Below are positions 1 through 13,600 of a stretch of DNA of 64,000 nt, piece by piece. The DNA is from Clavelina lepadiformis (lineage: Eukaryota; Chordata; Ascidiacea; Aplousobranchia; Clavelinidae), in assembly GCF_947623445.1 (NCBI RefSeq), contig NC_135244.1:18042860-18106859 (forward strand). The letters run 5' to 3'. Position 1 is the first letter of the stretch. Each line of letters opens with the position of its first letter. Below the pieces are notes generated by a model. The model was not told where the DNA came from. It made no database searches and was given only the letters and a program-made list of their open reading frames with translations. Both the position numbers and the translations under genes were made by a program.

Positions 1-122
1 GAGTATAACAATGTACAAGTAACCTGAATCAGTTTCTAGCTTCCGATAAACCTGAAAATGAATGTGGTTTTGTATGATTTTGATGCATTATGCAAGCCGT
101 GGACCACTCCTCCCACGGAGGC

Positions 123-3100
123 TTAAATTTGCTTCCAATACACTGGAACAATTTTTTGGCAGGTGGTCAGGCTTTCGTTGCTGGAGATGATGTTCCATTT
201 ATGTTCTGTCGCATCCAGCGTGTATAGTGACGGAGTCGAACAGCTTGAAACAACGTACATGGTAATAAAGCCCCTTCATCTACGCTTTACAGTATACACG
301 TCCAAAGCAAAATGCTTGAAATTTTTTTTCCTTAGTTACTAAATTACTCTTAATTTATAGGTTACAATTAAAAACTTGAATCACATTTAAAATCTTTTCC
401 TTGAATTTAGTATAAATTATAAAGTCAAACGCTGTTACAGGGTTATTGCTATAGTTCGCGTTCTAGATCCTTTCATATAGCCTCTACACGATTATCTTTA
501 TTTTTATAAAGAAATTCACTTTTTATTGCTACAGACTTGTTTTCAATGTAAGATTTTTGTAGTGTAAGACATAACGCACAGCTTTAAATGAAACTTCGTT
601 GTTTTGCCTTACTCACTCACCCGAATGCATAAATTTTGTCCCCGTTGTTGCAAGCAGACGAAGGACCTTTCCATGGGTTTGGTATGATGAAATTGGTCCA
701 TTGTTCTGTGGTCGTGTCAAAAAACTCGGATGAAGCCAACTGAGCCAAGTTCTGATCATGACCGCCTGATCAACCAAAACGAAAGCTACGGTTTGAGAGC
801 ACTTACACGCTTTGCATTTTCATAAGCAAACTTGCAATACAAATCTTAGTCTATAACTTAGTATCTTGTCTCAGGTCCAGCATAAATATTGTAAAAAGTT
901 TTTACTGTTCTTCATACTTTGAAATGACATAAACTAATAACTGCCTACCCACCAACGCAGTAGATAATGTTATTTAAAGCAGCTGCACCAAATGATGCCC
1001 TCGCCTGGGTCATATTCTTTGCCGAGCTCCATTTATTCGCAGTGCTGTCATATTTCTCCACCACGTCGCATACTTTGAAACACAGTCAATGTTATTGAGT
1101 CAGCGATACCAAAATAGATACCAAAGTTTCTTCTACTTCAGCTTCTATTGATTTAGGTAGAGTATGATTTAGAAATTACAATGACACCTAGATAAGAACA
1201 ACGTTACGCAGAAAATCTAATAGTTTTTCGTTAACACGTACCTAATTTTTGTCCTCTTGGATTACGGTTCGAACCCATATCCTGAACTCTATTGTAACCG
1301 CCGAGGAGATATACGTAGCCTAAATAAAGCGTAAAACCAAATTAATAAAAAAGGAAATGCAACTTTCTTGTGCTTTCAGACCGGTAATTATATTTCTTTG
1401 AGATACAGTCTCCATATTGAAAATACACTTTACTTTTGACAACCACCGCAGCGGCGGCAGCTCGTGGTTGTAACAACTTTCCAACAACTTCCCACTGTTT
1501 TTGGGTAGAATCGTATCTTTCAAAGTCATTGGCAAGAACTTTGCAGCCAGAATCAATTTGTTGTACTCCTACTTGGGTGCCAAGCCTGGAATATGATTGG
1601 TTTGGTACTCTGCCCTGGTACATCACGTGTTCTGATAATTCGCCGCCAAATACCAAAATATCACCTGCAAATAGGAAAGTAATTGTGTATACTTGCTGAT
1701 AACCATGGATATATAAAAAAGGGACAACAAATGTAACTTACCTCGAAGACATACCGTTGCAGCGTTAGCACGAGGCGTTTTCATTGGCACAAAACTCTCA
1801 AACATTCTTCCATTAAAACGAGAAACCCTATTAGACGGACTGCTCTGCGGTCCGCCGCAAAAGACAGTTGCTCTTCCACACACTACCGGCGACGAAGCAG
1901 AAAAATCTGATTGACCCTATATGTAGAATGCTTAGTACACCAACGTTCAAACGAATAATATAATTTAACAAACTTGGCCGTTGAAGTAATGTATTGATAT
2001 TATATGAATATATGACAACAAACTTTGCTTGTGTCTAGTTTTCATTTACCGGTATACTCAGTACTTCCCACTTTCCGTCGCACACATTACATACGCTCAT
2101 TTTTGCTCCTCCAAAACAAAGGACAAAATTGCTTTTGACATCTATAATTTGTGCATAAAAATGTTGCGAAGAAGTTATTGAAACTGAAACAGGTAGATTT
2201 GAACGCCTACGAGAATAACGACAGAGGGTTGACAATTAAATCAAAATTCACCCGCAAATATGATTTGTCCTTCACGTAGGTTTTGGGTTTTAAATCGATT
2301 TGGATTGACCTGGAAAAGAAATGCATCTTCCACGAGGTCTCGGCATTCTAAGCACGCTCTGACCAGAGGCTGCAAAATACAAAGGATTGTTTGAAATAGT
2401 AACATCTCATTCATGCAAAGGTTACAATATAATATACCACGAATAGGCTGTTATTTTGTTGAAAAGCAACCGGTGTAAAACATTTACCTCTTTCCTCACT
2501 TTCTCAGCCAGGTACTCAGTTGGTATCAGTTGAAGACGGATGCATTTGAAGAGGTTCGTGAAATATTTGCTTCTTTTCTCCGGATCATAATTTACCCACC
2601 TAACCAACGCTACAAATATATTGCTTTCGTATTCCACCTTCATAATAACATACACAAAATTAGATAAAAGTGTGCATTAACTCATAAGCAAATATTCAAG
2701 TCTGCACAACGAAAAGTTTTATGTATTTGAGGTCACAATACTGCCAGTTCAAACGCACCCTGATGTCATCTGATGACAACAAGTTTTTCAACTCGGTTAC
2801 ACTAAGCTGGCAAAAGTCGAGATGAAGGGAAACAGCTTCAAAATTTTCCTTCAGGCCGCATTCAGCTTGTTTGACAATATTTTCCAAAGCGTACAGGCGA
2901 CCCAGATTGCGGAAGTGTAAACAAGTAGTGGGCTTGAGAGCTTCAATCATATAGTCGTTGATGATTTTCAGCAATTCTTTAAAATTAACGTGAATGGGCT
3001 ATAGTTTATACAGTTAGAGGTGAACGCAATATTTAACTTTTACAACATCACCTTTTCGGTTAATATAATGTTACAATCGTCTTTTCCAGCTTACAAGCAT

Positions 3101-3703
3101 ACTGTCATAAGGACAAAAAAGATGTGTCACGTGAACTATTTTTAACATGTTATTCTCTTTGCGTTTAATTCACACGCGTTTGTGATACGGTGTTTCTGTT
3201 TGTTTTTGCACACTCTAGCTAGTTTATACGTCAATAAGCTTTGCCTGTTAGTGATAACTAATTGCATAAATGACTTACCTAGCAAATTAAGGAGCGATGC
3301 TGCTTGTAAAAGATCTCCAACATTTTCGTCAGTAAGTATTATAATGTCAGAGTAAAAAAAATCTAGGATTTTTTCCATTGCATCTGAAGCTATTCCCTTC
3401 ATCGAGATATTTCTTTCGTGTCGCTCCTTCATCTGTGCAATATAGCTGTGAAACTTTTTGGTTATTTATCGCATTTCGTAAAAGATTATCAAAAAAACGA
3501 GGAGTCGATTGACTTTCCTTATTTGCCTTCTAAAAACATTATTGGTTATGAATCTGTGGTAGTTCTAAGCTTTAAAATGTACCTGTGATGAAAACATGGC
3601 GTCAAAGTATTCACTGCAAGCTGCAAGCACAGCACGGTGGGCTGGAAACTCATCATCTCCAACTTGAAGCACGACATCACAATATTTTGTGCTGCTTCTT
3701 TGG
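123..3703 (-). CDS. KLHL gene A: BTB-BACK-Kelch protein, 5' exon not found
   Basis: Likely substrate adaptor of a cullin-3 ubiquitin ligase, judged from domain order. Twelve minus-strand exons join in frame: 3703-3583, 3432-3279, 2976-2759, 2637-2488, 2369-2252, 2141-2050, 1916-1742, 1664-1434, 1319-1242, 1072-953, 765-621, 243-123 (TAA at 123-125). The first two encode the BTB domain ([19 protein letters not shown], then the [17 protein letters not shown] helix region). The next three are the BACK domain ([34 protein letters not shown]). The rest are six kelch blades with paired glycines (CFGG, FCGG, VFGG, YLLGG, YCVGG). The exons sum to 1723 bases, so a first coding exon ending in phase 2, as in genes B and C, is needed upstream of 3703; I could not identify it. 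Exon lengths 121, 154, 218, 150, 92, 78, 120, 145 and 121 match gene B exactly. Exon 8 (231 bases) has a longer kelch loop than gene B. Confidence 0.85.
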
Positions 3704-5701
3704 CTTAAAACATGAAAAGCATTGATTTTGTTTCGTTAACTGTTAGTCAGTAGTCAGTAGTCACATGAGAAGCACAAATGGCAAGGTCTGTAATTGTTGT
3801 CTTCGACAGTTCGTTATTTTGTGATAGCCAAGGTTTTGTTCCTACAGGACAGCTGGTCACCAGTCAATTCAACTCACAGACGTTGTTTGTTTTGTACTGG
3901 GTTTAACTGTACGTGGATTGGATCGACCTGGAACCGTCTCTATGTAGCGTATAGCCATAGGGCTGCCGACACTGCGTACTTTTTGACTTACACGCAATAT
4001 TCTATACTGTTATCTCATACCTGTTCAGTTTACTGAGAACGTGGGACGAACCCCCTTCCACATGGATTTCTTTGCTGGATATCATTTTCTGATGTCTGAC
4101 TTTAAAACATCTGATGCACTTCAACGTGTATAGAGTCTAATTATAAACTAAGAAACTAAAGGTCAGATTTCAACGTTTGTCTTTTTGTAAGGCTGGATAT
4201 ACACTGAGAATTACCCCAACCGGATTCTAAATTTGAAAAATTTAACCAAGCAAAGTCCAGTGCGGCAAAGCACCGTCCAAGTTCACTGGCAAGTAATCTC
4301 GATCGAGTAGATCAATAAATCGAGTCTATATCAAGACAACTGGGTGGTTTCTGGAGAAATTTAAACTGCAAACGACTTGCAACTGACCGAGTTATCAGAA
4401 TTGTGATCTCGTCTTATTCATTCTCCCTTGAAGTTGTATCGCACGCGAAAATATATAACATAATCTAACCAAAGCACTATATATAAGCGTGTCATGAGCT
4501 AAATGCTTGTAATGCTTAAATAACATGGTGCTGCAAATGGCTACCTTTTGCCTGTTGCGTTGATTAAAATTTGTTCTTACATACTTATGACAAGCATGTT
4601 TGTCGAAACATAGTGAGCTTGTTGCTGTGAAGTGTTTTGTTTGCTGTGTAAATTGATGGTTTGCTTAGTCTACGTCATTTATTAACTATGCAGCCGCACG
4701 TAACATGGTTGAAACGCCTCGTCTTCTATCACCTTCCAAAGTAAGCGTAATGTTTGATCAAATTTTATCGTTTGATCCCAATACAAAGATATCAAATATC
4801 CAAGAGCAAACATGAGAACAATGATTTTGAGGCGGTTTATGAATGAATCAATCATGATACAAAATTAAAGGTAAAGGTTTTTGTAGTTTTTATAAATTCT
4901 GTTCGGCCGCAGCCCGTGACGTATTTAGGATGGAGCAAAATAATTTCCTTGCTTGTCTGTCCCGCCCAAAATGCGCGGTGCCCTAAGCTTTTGGGAGTTT
5001 ACGCTTCAAAATCGTTTTAAAACGTCTTATACGTACAATAGCTGTCACTTTTCCGTGTACATTTTTGAAACGCGGTGTATACAATTTCAAAGACTGTATG
5101 CGACTGTTTTAAAACGCCGCATACTCGCCTACTATGATTTCCTGTAGGCTATAGCTGATAAGCAGTCGCAAACAAGAAAAAGAAATAAACCTATGGCCCA
5201 ATTTAACTTCTTATTTGTCGAATGACTGGACTTAAGACTCAACTTAAGTCTTATAAAGCAAATGAATTGAGTGCGATTCAAGTCAAATGACTTGGTTATG
5301 ACGCTGTCAACATTAAGACAACCTGGAGAGATATCTTAAGAAGTTGGGTTGATATTCGACATGGTTATTGGCTGCAGATTTAGGATCGTGTTGGTTTGAA
5401 GACTGTAATTGCTTTACAGAAATATGTGTGAGAAGATTGCGTTTGATATTAAAGGGTTAAATATACGAGCTATATGTTTGAATCAGCCTCAAGAGTTTTA
5501 GTTGAATAGTTCATTGTTGATGTCCGATATATTGTAAGGAACGACTATAACTGTAGTTATTGTGAAGATTTTTTCAATAAAAACACAAAACTGTTGAAAT
5601 TTCACATAATTATTTATTAACTTTACAAGTAGTTTACACGCATGCATTCATACCGCTATATAATCCACAAAATTAGCTGCTATTACTATAGCATGTCGGG
5701 C
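3704..5701. other. Spacer between KLHL genes A and B
   Basis: This should contain the missing first coding exon and promoter of gene A on the minus strand, plus the 3' UTR of gene B at its right end. No open frame here looks like a conserved protein, and no repeat with clear ends was found. Confidence 0.4.
5613..5618 (-). terminator. Polyadenylation signal of KLHL gene B
   Basis: AATAAA on the minus strand, about 85 bases after the stop codon of gene B: the right motif, strand and distance for 3' end formation. Confidence 0.5.
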
Positions 5702-8700
5702 TTAAATTGATCTCCATGAAATAGGAATGACCTTTTGACAATTGGGTAAGTTTTGCTCAGTGCTGTGAATATTCCAATCTTCCTCATCGCTGTCCAACGA
5801 ATACAGTGATTGATCGGCAGACCTGAAACGAACTCGGAAATCGATGAACATAAACCCTGGCATATCATCGCTAGTAAACACGTCGCGTGGTATATAGGTG
5901 CGAGTACAGAGTAACTTCACTGCTTACCCGAGAGCATACACTTTGCCACCGCATTTGCATGCCGAAGAAGGACCGCTCCACGGAGTTTCCCATGTAAAGT
6001 TTGTCCATTGTCCGGTTGTTACTTCGAAAAATTCCGAAGTAGCTACTTGAGTGTTGCTGTCCTGATATCCCCCTTCATAATAGTGTTCATATAATTCATA
6101 ATAATTCATGATCATCATAATTCCTTTTCTAAATTAACCTGATCGTATTAGCCTACTTACCGACGCAATAAATACGGTTGTCCAACGCGGCTGCTCCAAA
6201 CGATGCTCTCATATGATTCATTTGGCGAGCTGAAGTCCACGAGTTTGTAGAATGTTCGTACACGTCAACAAGTTTACACGCTGCAATAATGAACGTCTTA
6301 CTGTTGGTTCTGAATCCATGTAATTAGTTACTCACTAATTACCCGTATAGAGTAATCAACAGCGATGTTCTTTTACCTCGCTTAACACGCCGGGGTATGG
6401 AGGGATATACTTGTTCTTGAATGGAGTTGTATCCCCCGAGTAAGTATACACGCTCTGTAAGGACGTAAAACACAAAACGTTTCTAAACTAAAAGCATTAC
6501 ATGTATACTAAACGTACATGAGTATCAAAAAGAAGTGTTGTTAACTATTAAGTTTACAATCAGCGCCATTAATAACAACATTACAGAATGATTATGTATA
6601 TGCATACGTTTTCAACTTGATACTTGGCGAATCGTGAAAGAAACTTAACCGATTGTGCCCGCGACAATAATGTTCATCAAATACCTTTCACAACCACAGT
6701 AGCAGCTTCAGTTCGAGGGCCAGAGAGTAAATTGCCACCAACCTTCCACTGCTTCTTGTCAGGTTCATAGATTTCAAAGTCGTCCGTGATCTTATGAAAT
6801 GATGCATCTGTATGGCCAGTCGAAAATGTGTGGAGAGTGGAAAGCTCTCCTCCAAAAACCAATATATTACCTAAAGACCATACCCTGGTGAACAGTTCTA
6901 AGTTCGAGCAATACGATATAAAAACAAAATTAAAAAAAACAAAAAATGTGCTACGATAGGAACTTGCGCAAAGACTATAGTTCGATAACCATGGCTCGAG
7001 CGTAGAGGAATCATTGCCAGGTTTAATTCGAGCAAAGACTTTCCTTAGTACAATGATATAAAATATTATAACTTACAATATCATACCATGTTGTTATAAC
7101 AAACGAGACGAAAATTTGTTGGTGCTGTTTGTAGTAAAATATTGTAACTTGTAAAATTGACAAGTTATAATACTTGAAAAATGAGTTGGCATTTTACAAT
7201 GCATATGTGGAAATACAGTTTTAACTGAAAACTAGAGGTGCGCTTAAAAAGTTTTACATGTTATCTTACCACACACACTAGCAGCTGAAGCATTAATTCG
7301 AGCTATGTTCATGGGTGCGATAGGTTTAAAGATGCTTCCATTAGAGATAAGGACTCTGTTGGTAGGCTGGTTATTGTCCATTCCACCACAAAAGTAGGTA
7401 CAAGTTCCAAGGCTAACGGCAGTAGTGAAGGTTAGATTGAAGTTACTCTATAGAAATGTCTATTTTCAGGATTCAAGGTGATGTAGTATCACGCATAAGC
7501 ATTGGGTGGTCAGTAGCGAAGTAGTTTTACTGAAGCAGATAATGCAAAAATAGTGCGTATAAAACGTCCAAAATTTTTAGTTTTAATTGTATTTAAGTCA
7601 AGTTTATGCAAAAGCTGAATTACAAAATGGTATCAAAAATGTGTTTAACGCAGGCTATATATTGAAAGTTACTGGCAAGGTCCATGTAGTCCATATTTGA
7701 TCTGAGATATTATACATGCACAGGTAACATCCTCCAAAACATAAAAGAAAACCGACTTTTGCGTCTACGAAAGAGAAAATAGAAATAATCAAATAGAAAA
7801 CATCCTTATTAGAATTCTAGTAGAATTTGTATGTAAAATGATATTTTGGAATTACTGCCATGTTCAGGGTATAAAGTTTAATATTTTCACAGCATTCTTT
7901 CCTCTCAGTAGTCTTACCTGATTTCATCTCTCCTTTACGCACAGTTTGTAATTCAAAACGTTGAGGATTCACATAAACATGAAAAGCATCCTCCACCAAA
8001 TCCCTGCACTCGGGAGATTCTCTTACAAGCGTCTGCAAGGGAATTAGGAAAAAATGAAATGATGCGAAAAAAAGAAACGCGTTGCACGAAAAAATTGTGT
8101 TGATCTCAATTTCGTGTAAAGGAAGGCTTGCCAAATTATTATGAGCCACAAACTTTTGCCTATTTTATATAAGTCGAAAAACAACACCAGAATCGCTAGC
8201 ACTGGTTGACAAGTTATCAACTACAGCGATATAATATACTTACTTCAGTTCTCACTTTATCTGAGATATAATCGAGTGAAACCAGTTGAAGTCTGACATG
8301 CTTGAAAAGTTGTAAAAAATATTTTTTCCTATTTTCCGCATCGTACTTCACCCATGTGGTTACTGCTTCAAACACATTGCTTTCATATGCAACCTGAAAA
8401 ATATCCGCAGGTAAAATGCTTAGCGTTATACGCACCTGTTACACATCAAAAATGTACGTATCCTGCTATAGCTTTAACCGTATAACGTTATATACGGTAC
8501 CGTAATTTCATCAGATGATAACAAGCATTCCAATTCGGCGATTTCAAGTTTGCAGAAGTCGGATTGAACGGAAACTTCATGAAACTCTTCCTTTAAACAC
8601 TTTTCAGTTTCAATGACCACATTTTCAAGTGAGTAAAGACGACCAAGATCACGAAAAAACAAGCATGTTGAAGGTTTGAGAGCATCCACCAGATATTCGT

Positions 8701-9841
8701 TGATTATATCTTGTACTTCTTCAAAATAAAACTGTATTGTGAAAAGGGTGAAGTTCTGCAACAGCATTTATTACACATTAATTAAAATGCCGCCTATATA
8801 CCTCACCTAGTAATCTTAGTAACGACGCTGCTTGCAAAACCTCTCCGACATTTTCGTCCGTCAGTGTTATGACGTCAGTATAAATAAAGTCAAGTACCAG
8901 TGCCATCGCACTCGGGGTAATCCCCGTGATAGAAATTGTTTTCTCGTGTTGTTCTCTCATCTGCGCAAAAAATTAGGGTTGAGTTTTAAGAAATCCATAG
9001 AAATAGGAAAATGATGGAAGTTTTTTGTGTGTACATTAGGTTGCTAAAGTACTCTTTTTGGCGTATAGTAAATAAGCGTAGTTCCAAACGACAGCAATGC
9101 CAGTTCCCATAAAGTTATTCTCTTAATTGTAATGAAAGACAACATATGTTGTATCGTCTTACAGCACAGTTGTCATTAGTAATTGCAAAGTCACAAATGT
9201 TCAGTCCTACTATAACGCAATGAAAGACATTACGCTATAGCCTATAACTTATATGCTGTGCGGTTCCGTATCCACATCTGCGGCCAACTCGATATTTTTT
9301 ATTGGCAAACAATATGTGACGTAGCACAGGTAAGACTTGACTTCTAAAAAAACGTTTGTATGAGTCCTTAGACGACCGACTCGAAATGCGAACTGTGAAA
9401 TAGAGAAAAATACGCCAACGTTCGGCAAATAAACGTGGTGTCCTGCCGCTACCTAGCGTACAGGGTGGCGAACGCCACGCTATATTATTATTACAAGACG
9501 TGGGAAAACAATACATCTATTTGTCTGCTTAATGCTTGCCTTAGATGAAAACATGGCGTCGAAGTATTCACTGCTGGCTGCCAAAACCGCGCGATGTGTC
9601 GGGAATTCCTCTTCATCGACGGCAAGCACAACATCACAGAACTTCTTGTTTAATCTTTGACTGTACAAAAATATAAGATACCGCTAAGAAGCTAAGTGCT
9701 AAAATGATATAAGTTAGTAAATAAGTGCGTTTTAGCAGCTTGCAGATGCACATTACTGTAACATACAGTTAATTACCTGTTGATTTTGTTCAAGATGTTT
9801 GACGAACGTCCTTTCTTTATGACTTTCTTTCGGGAAAGCAT
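5702..9841 (-). CDS. KLHL gene B: complete BTB-BACK-Kelch protein, 580 aa
   Basis: Likely cullin-3 ligase substrate adaptor. Thirteen minus-strand exons join in one frame of 581 codons: 9841-9777, 9660-9540, 8960-8807, 8718-8501, 8393-8244, 8032-7918, 7764-7673, 7447-7270, 6870-6685, 6454-6377, 6280-6161, 6072-5928, 5822-5702. The start is the ATG at 9841 (MLSRKKVIKKGRSS...), chosen because this short exon ends in the phase 2 that the BTB exon needs. BTB is residues 1 to about 113 (KKFCDVVLAVDEEEFPTHRA), BACK about 114-274 ([38 protein letters not shown]), then six kelch blades (CFGG, FCGG, VFGG, YLLGG, YCVGG). The intron after exon 2 begins with GC instead of GT (donor at 9539), a rare but known GC-AG type. 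The length is typical for KLHL proteins. Gene A follows on the same strand and gene C is divergent. Confidence 0.9.
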
Positions 9842-10742
9842 TACACTTGCAGTGAGAAAACAACCTGAGCACTCGTTCCAACTTTCACAACCTCTGTATA
9901 CTTAACGTCATAAATAACAGCTATTGACCTTTTCAATGTATAATTGCGAATGTTAAATGCCACAAGCTAACCTTAAAAATCAATGAAGGCAGCCCTTTAC
10001 CGAAATCAACGTTTCTACTGCAAACACAATTACCAACTTTAATGTCTCAAACACGCCATTTGACCACAGATCTTTCAGCTACGCTGTCGGTGTAACTTGG
10101 GTACCGAACGTAAAATTACGTACAAACGACATCCTTCGCCAACGAAAAAAAAACGCTGGCAACTGTTCCCTCGTTGGCGCACTGCTGCTGTACAGCAGGC
10201 CTATATGAGCGCTCCCGTATGCTAATTCACGGACTTGTCTATTGCATAGCATCAGCAGTAAAATATACTCAACTGGCAACACTAACCAAGTGAGTACATT
10301 TCAGTGAGCTGGGTAAGTAGGAAATACGCAAATGGGTTATTGGGGTTAATTTAGTTATTACAAATTTATAGTGTCACAAGTTGAGTACTAGGTAGAACAG
10401 TTTATTATTGCCGTTCAAACGGAGAAGCTTCCAGTACAACCACAAAACTAGAATGCCACGACAGTAAGGAAACGCCTAAATTCAAGCCAAGCGCAGCTTT
10501 GCACCTATTAGCTGCGCTTCAGGCACAAAACGGAATGAGCTCAGCAATGCAAACGGCACACAAATTAAGCCACAAATACTCGCTAAGCACTCATGGGCTT
10601 GCTGCCTTACATGTGAGACATATTGGTTGTGAATGTTAGGTAATGAGATTTCAGTTTGTTTAATGATATGAATACAATAAGGTTAAATGTCAAGGAAATT
10701 TGCTAAACAAAAGTTTACATTCGTCATACTATTAGCCTATTA
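9842..10742. other. Upstream region of KLHL gene B
   Basis: This region must hold the minus-strand promoter of gene B. No gene, clear TATA box or repeat was recognised. The right edge (10735-10742, GCCTATTA) is the target-site copy of the adjacent transposon. Confidence 0.35.
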
Positions 10743-11082
10743 CAGGGGTGGGCAACCTTTTTGAACCCGAGAGCCACTTTGGTTGTTAAATTTTTACTGA
10801 CGAGCCAAGTCATAAGAAATTATGACGTCATAAATAGTTTATGTCGTTTAATTGTTCCATATCTGCATTCCTCAATCGAAAAATATCATTAAATTTGGAT
10901 AATTAGCAACTTGTTATCAATGCTGGCCTAAATAAGGAAAAGAAAAAGAGAGAAACGTTCATAAACGGTAGTCTTGGTAGCCTTTACAATTTTTTTGAAA
11001 TTTTACGATTCGACTAGAAGAGCCACAAAAAACATGCCGGAGAGCCACATGCGGCTCGCGAGCCGCAGATCGCCCACGTCTG
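10743..11082. mobile_element. Non-autonomous hAT (Buster-like) element, 340 bp
   Basis: Starts CAGGGGTGGGCAACC and ends in the imperfect inverted match CGCCCACGTCTG. It is flanked by perfect 8-bp direct repeats GCCTATTA (10735-10742 and 11083-11090). Eight-base target duplications and CAG...CTG ends are hAT hallmarks. The TA at the centre of the site fits the Buster branch (nnnTAnnn). It has no coding capacity. The internal 'gagccacat...gcggctcgcgagccgc' style of subterminal repeat is common in such elements. Confidence 0.85.
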
Positions 11083-11090
11083 GCCTATTA

Positions 11091-11552
11091 CATTTATTTT
11101 GACCAGGCCTGTATAGAGGGGGATCAATTGGCCCTAGTCCAATGTGGGCTGTACTTTAATAAGCCTATTATTTGCAAATCGTATTCGTTGTCACGTTTAC
11201 GTAAAAGAAGCATGTAGTAATAACACAAAAGTTAAAAGGTATAGCACAATAAATACGAATTTCTGTGTCTTTATCGGATATATTTTAACATCGGCGTTGC
11301 AAATATCTGCCACTGTTCAAAACACAAAACCATAAAACCTTTATTAAACCCAAAAATTTTAGTGATTTAAATTTAGCTAAAGAATAGCTTAATGAGGCCC
11401 ATACTTTGACCATACCTTTAAACCTAAAACGTTCGAGCTGCTGAACACGATCTTATAGCTTACCAAATGAAGTAACGAAATATTTTGAAAACTTCCAGAA
11501 AACGCCACAGTTAAAAAGATGCGCAAATACAGTACACAACCGCCGAACAATA
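11091..11552. other. No gene seen
   Basis: AT-rich spacer between the hAT element and the kelch relic. Short chance frames only. Confidence 0.3.
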
Positions 11553-12095
11553 TTTTGCAGTGTTTTCGACGCAAATAACCAACCGTCAAATCAAGAAACT
11601 ATGTTTAAAATTGACAAGTTTGAAGGAATGGCTCCTATGGCTAGAACACGGGCAAGGGCAGCTGCTGTATATGCCGAAGGTGAGCCAATATCGTTATTGC
11701 TTCCTTCAATGTTTAATCACAACTTGCAGTTAAGATAACTTTATTTTGGCATCCGGGTCGTCTCAATAATGGACATCAATGTGCATTAAAAACACGTTTA
11801 ACAATCTGTTGATTTTATTCTTATAAAGTATTATAACGCTTTGTAATGCCAGCAGTCGCTCGAGTATAAAAGTAACTTATTACGGTGCATTGCTGAAAAT
11901 CTTGACCATTTTAAGATATCTGTATGTTATTAGTGAAGATTTGAAGATTCTCAATGCAATCGTTGTTGTCGTTTTCTTGATCGTGACGACACTGATTTTT
12001 TTGACCTCAAAAGATAGCTTTGGACTTTGAGCAATTCGATTCCACAGATATAAGTTGGAAAATAACGAGGCAATGTCAAGCCCACGAAGCGGGGC
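11553..12095 (+). pseudogene. Relic of a KLHL gene (two kelch exons)
   Basis: Two plus-strand pieces resemble consecutive kelch exons of genes A-C. Piece 11553-11679 reads ...DANNQPSNQETMFKIDKF then MAPMARTRARAAAVYAE and ends at a good donor (GAAG|gtgagc). It matches DNNQPTNRV...APMNIARINASAA of gene B. Piece about 12017-12095 follows an acceptor-like 'ctcaaaag' and reads ALDFEQFDSTDISWKI, like [15 protein letters not shown] of gene A. The paired glycines are lost in the first piece (FCSVFD instead of FCGG), and no BTB, BACK or later kelch exons are found nearby. This is most simply a decayed fourth KLHL copy oriented like gene C. A functioning fragment is unlikely. Confidence 0.6.
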
Positions 12096-12806
12096 ATAAG
12101 ATCTTGTTGTGCGAGGTTATTGCTTTCATTTTGTTGCTAACTCCCATTCGGGGTTGCATTAAAACGCTTTATTTTGGGCTTGTTTACGAATTGTTTATGA
12201 AAAGTTTACTTAATAGGAGGATACATAAGACATTTAGTGTTGCTAAGACAGCAAACACAGAACTACACCACGCAAGGTATTGTTGGTTTTCTTTAAGCTT
12301 AACGCATAGATAATAATAAGCAAACTCAGATCAGATTAGCGAATAATCCATCAAGCAACAATTAACAACAGTTCACAACCCCAACAATACTCTCAGTTAG
12401 CAGACTTAGATAGCCTACAATCTTTTCAGAAGGAAAAGAAAATTTACAACTAATTTGTAAACCAACAATTTAAAAACATGAAATTGTGTACAAGTTAAAC
12501 CTACCACTCAAAAACTAGTCTACGTAATGACATATTGGCCTAGACAAGAACATGATTAGTTTCATTGTATGATCAATGCTCAAAACGTTGTAGGCTACAA
12601 GATTTCCCTTTTATTTTCTGCAACAAAAATCGTGCAGGCGTCCCATATTGCGAAAGTCAAAACGAGTACAACTTCACAGAACAGAGAGTTTGAAATCGTC
12701 ATGCAAATTATGGTTATTAATTTTCAACAACATTTAAAAATACACTTAAAAGGTTTTTAGTCCAAAATCCTATAACTATTTAACTAATTCTGAATTGAAA
12801 AGAAGG

Positions 12807-12870
12807 TTTATGTTTGCATTAGGGGTAATTCCCTTTATCGAAACAACGTTTTCCTTATTGTCTTATCTTG
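12807..12870 (-). pseudogene. Relic of a KLHL BTB exon
   Basis: The minus strand reads DNKENVVSIKGITPNANI, matching the start of the second BTB exon of the family ([15 protein letters not shown] in gene A, EKTISITGITPSAM in gene B). The methionine start of the exon and the rest of the BTB fold are absent. Its strand is opposite to that of the kelch relic just upstream, so it is probably from a different lost copy. Confidence 0.45.
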
Positions 12871-13600
12871 GCTGTGTATGATGTATTTCTGCAATACATT
12901 GGCTTTGCTGCCTACAGCGTACAAAGTCAGCCGGGTGATGGTGGTATGTAGTAAAATCTGGAGGTCCACTTCTGGCTTTTACTAATTACCGGCCATGGTT
13001 GTTCTTTGTTATTGAAAGTGACAAGTAGGTCATCGTACCTGTCGCTAAAGGTGGGCGTTCATGTTAAATTTTAAACAAAACATGCAAGAAATGGATTTTT
13101 GAGTTTTTGTTATCTAAGGTAACAGTGTGGATCAATTTAACCTAGAAGATGGATTTGAGTTAGGTTTTGTATTGTATGGTTTAGTTTTTACCATTGAGTG
13201 TTTGACTCTAGGGAGCGAAAAAAATTGTGCTAACTTTGTTATAGTAAGTTATATACCGGTAGTTATAATAACAAAACTTAAACATGCTTAAATAAACCAA
13301 TGAACAAAAAAACGGCAAAGCGTCAAAAGCTTCAAACTGTAAAGCTTAAAATCCTGTAAGATGTTAACTATACTATCAAACTAGCCTATGGTGCTGTAAG
13401 GATGAAAGGTTCTGAAGGTTAGGCTACCAAACCCAAGAAGTTTAATATGTCTGTATGTAGTATTCGTACTTTTACTTTCAAGTTAGGAAAACAAAGCAAC
13501 GACAAAAAATTTCTTAAGCAGGATTTTTTAGGTGAAATTGTGATAGCCTTTGCTGTTTGTCTGTCTATATATAGTCAATATTTTTGTTAATTGTGTGTTT
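12871..13600. other. Upstream region of KLHL gene C
   Basis: No gene seen. A TATA-like CTATATATAG sits at 13565-13574, about 90 bases before the gene C start codon. Confidence 0.35.

Noticed and set aside
3794-4036. 80-codon plus-strand frame upstream of KLHL gene A
   Set aside because: Random-looking composition, no domain and no splice partners.
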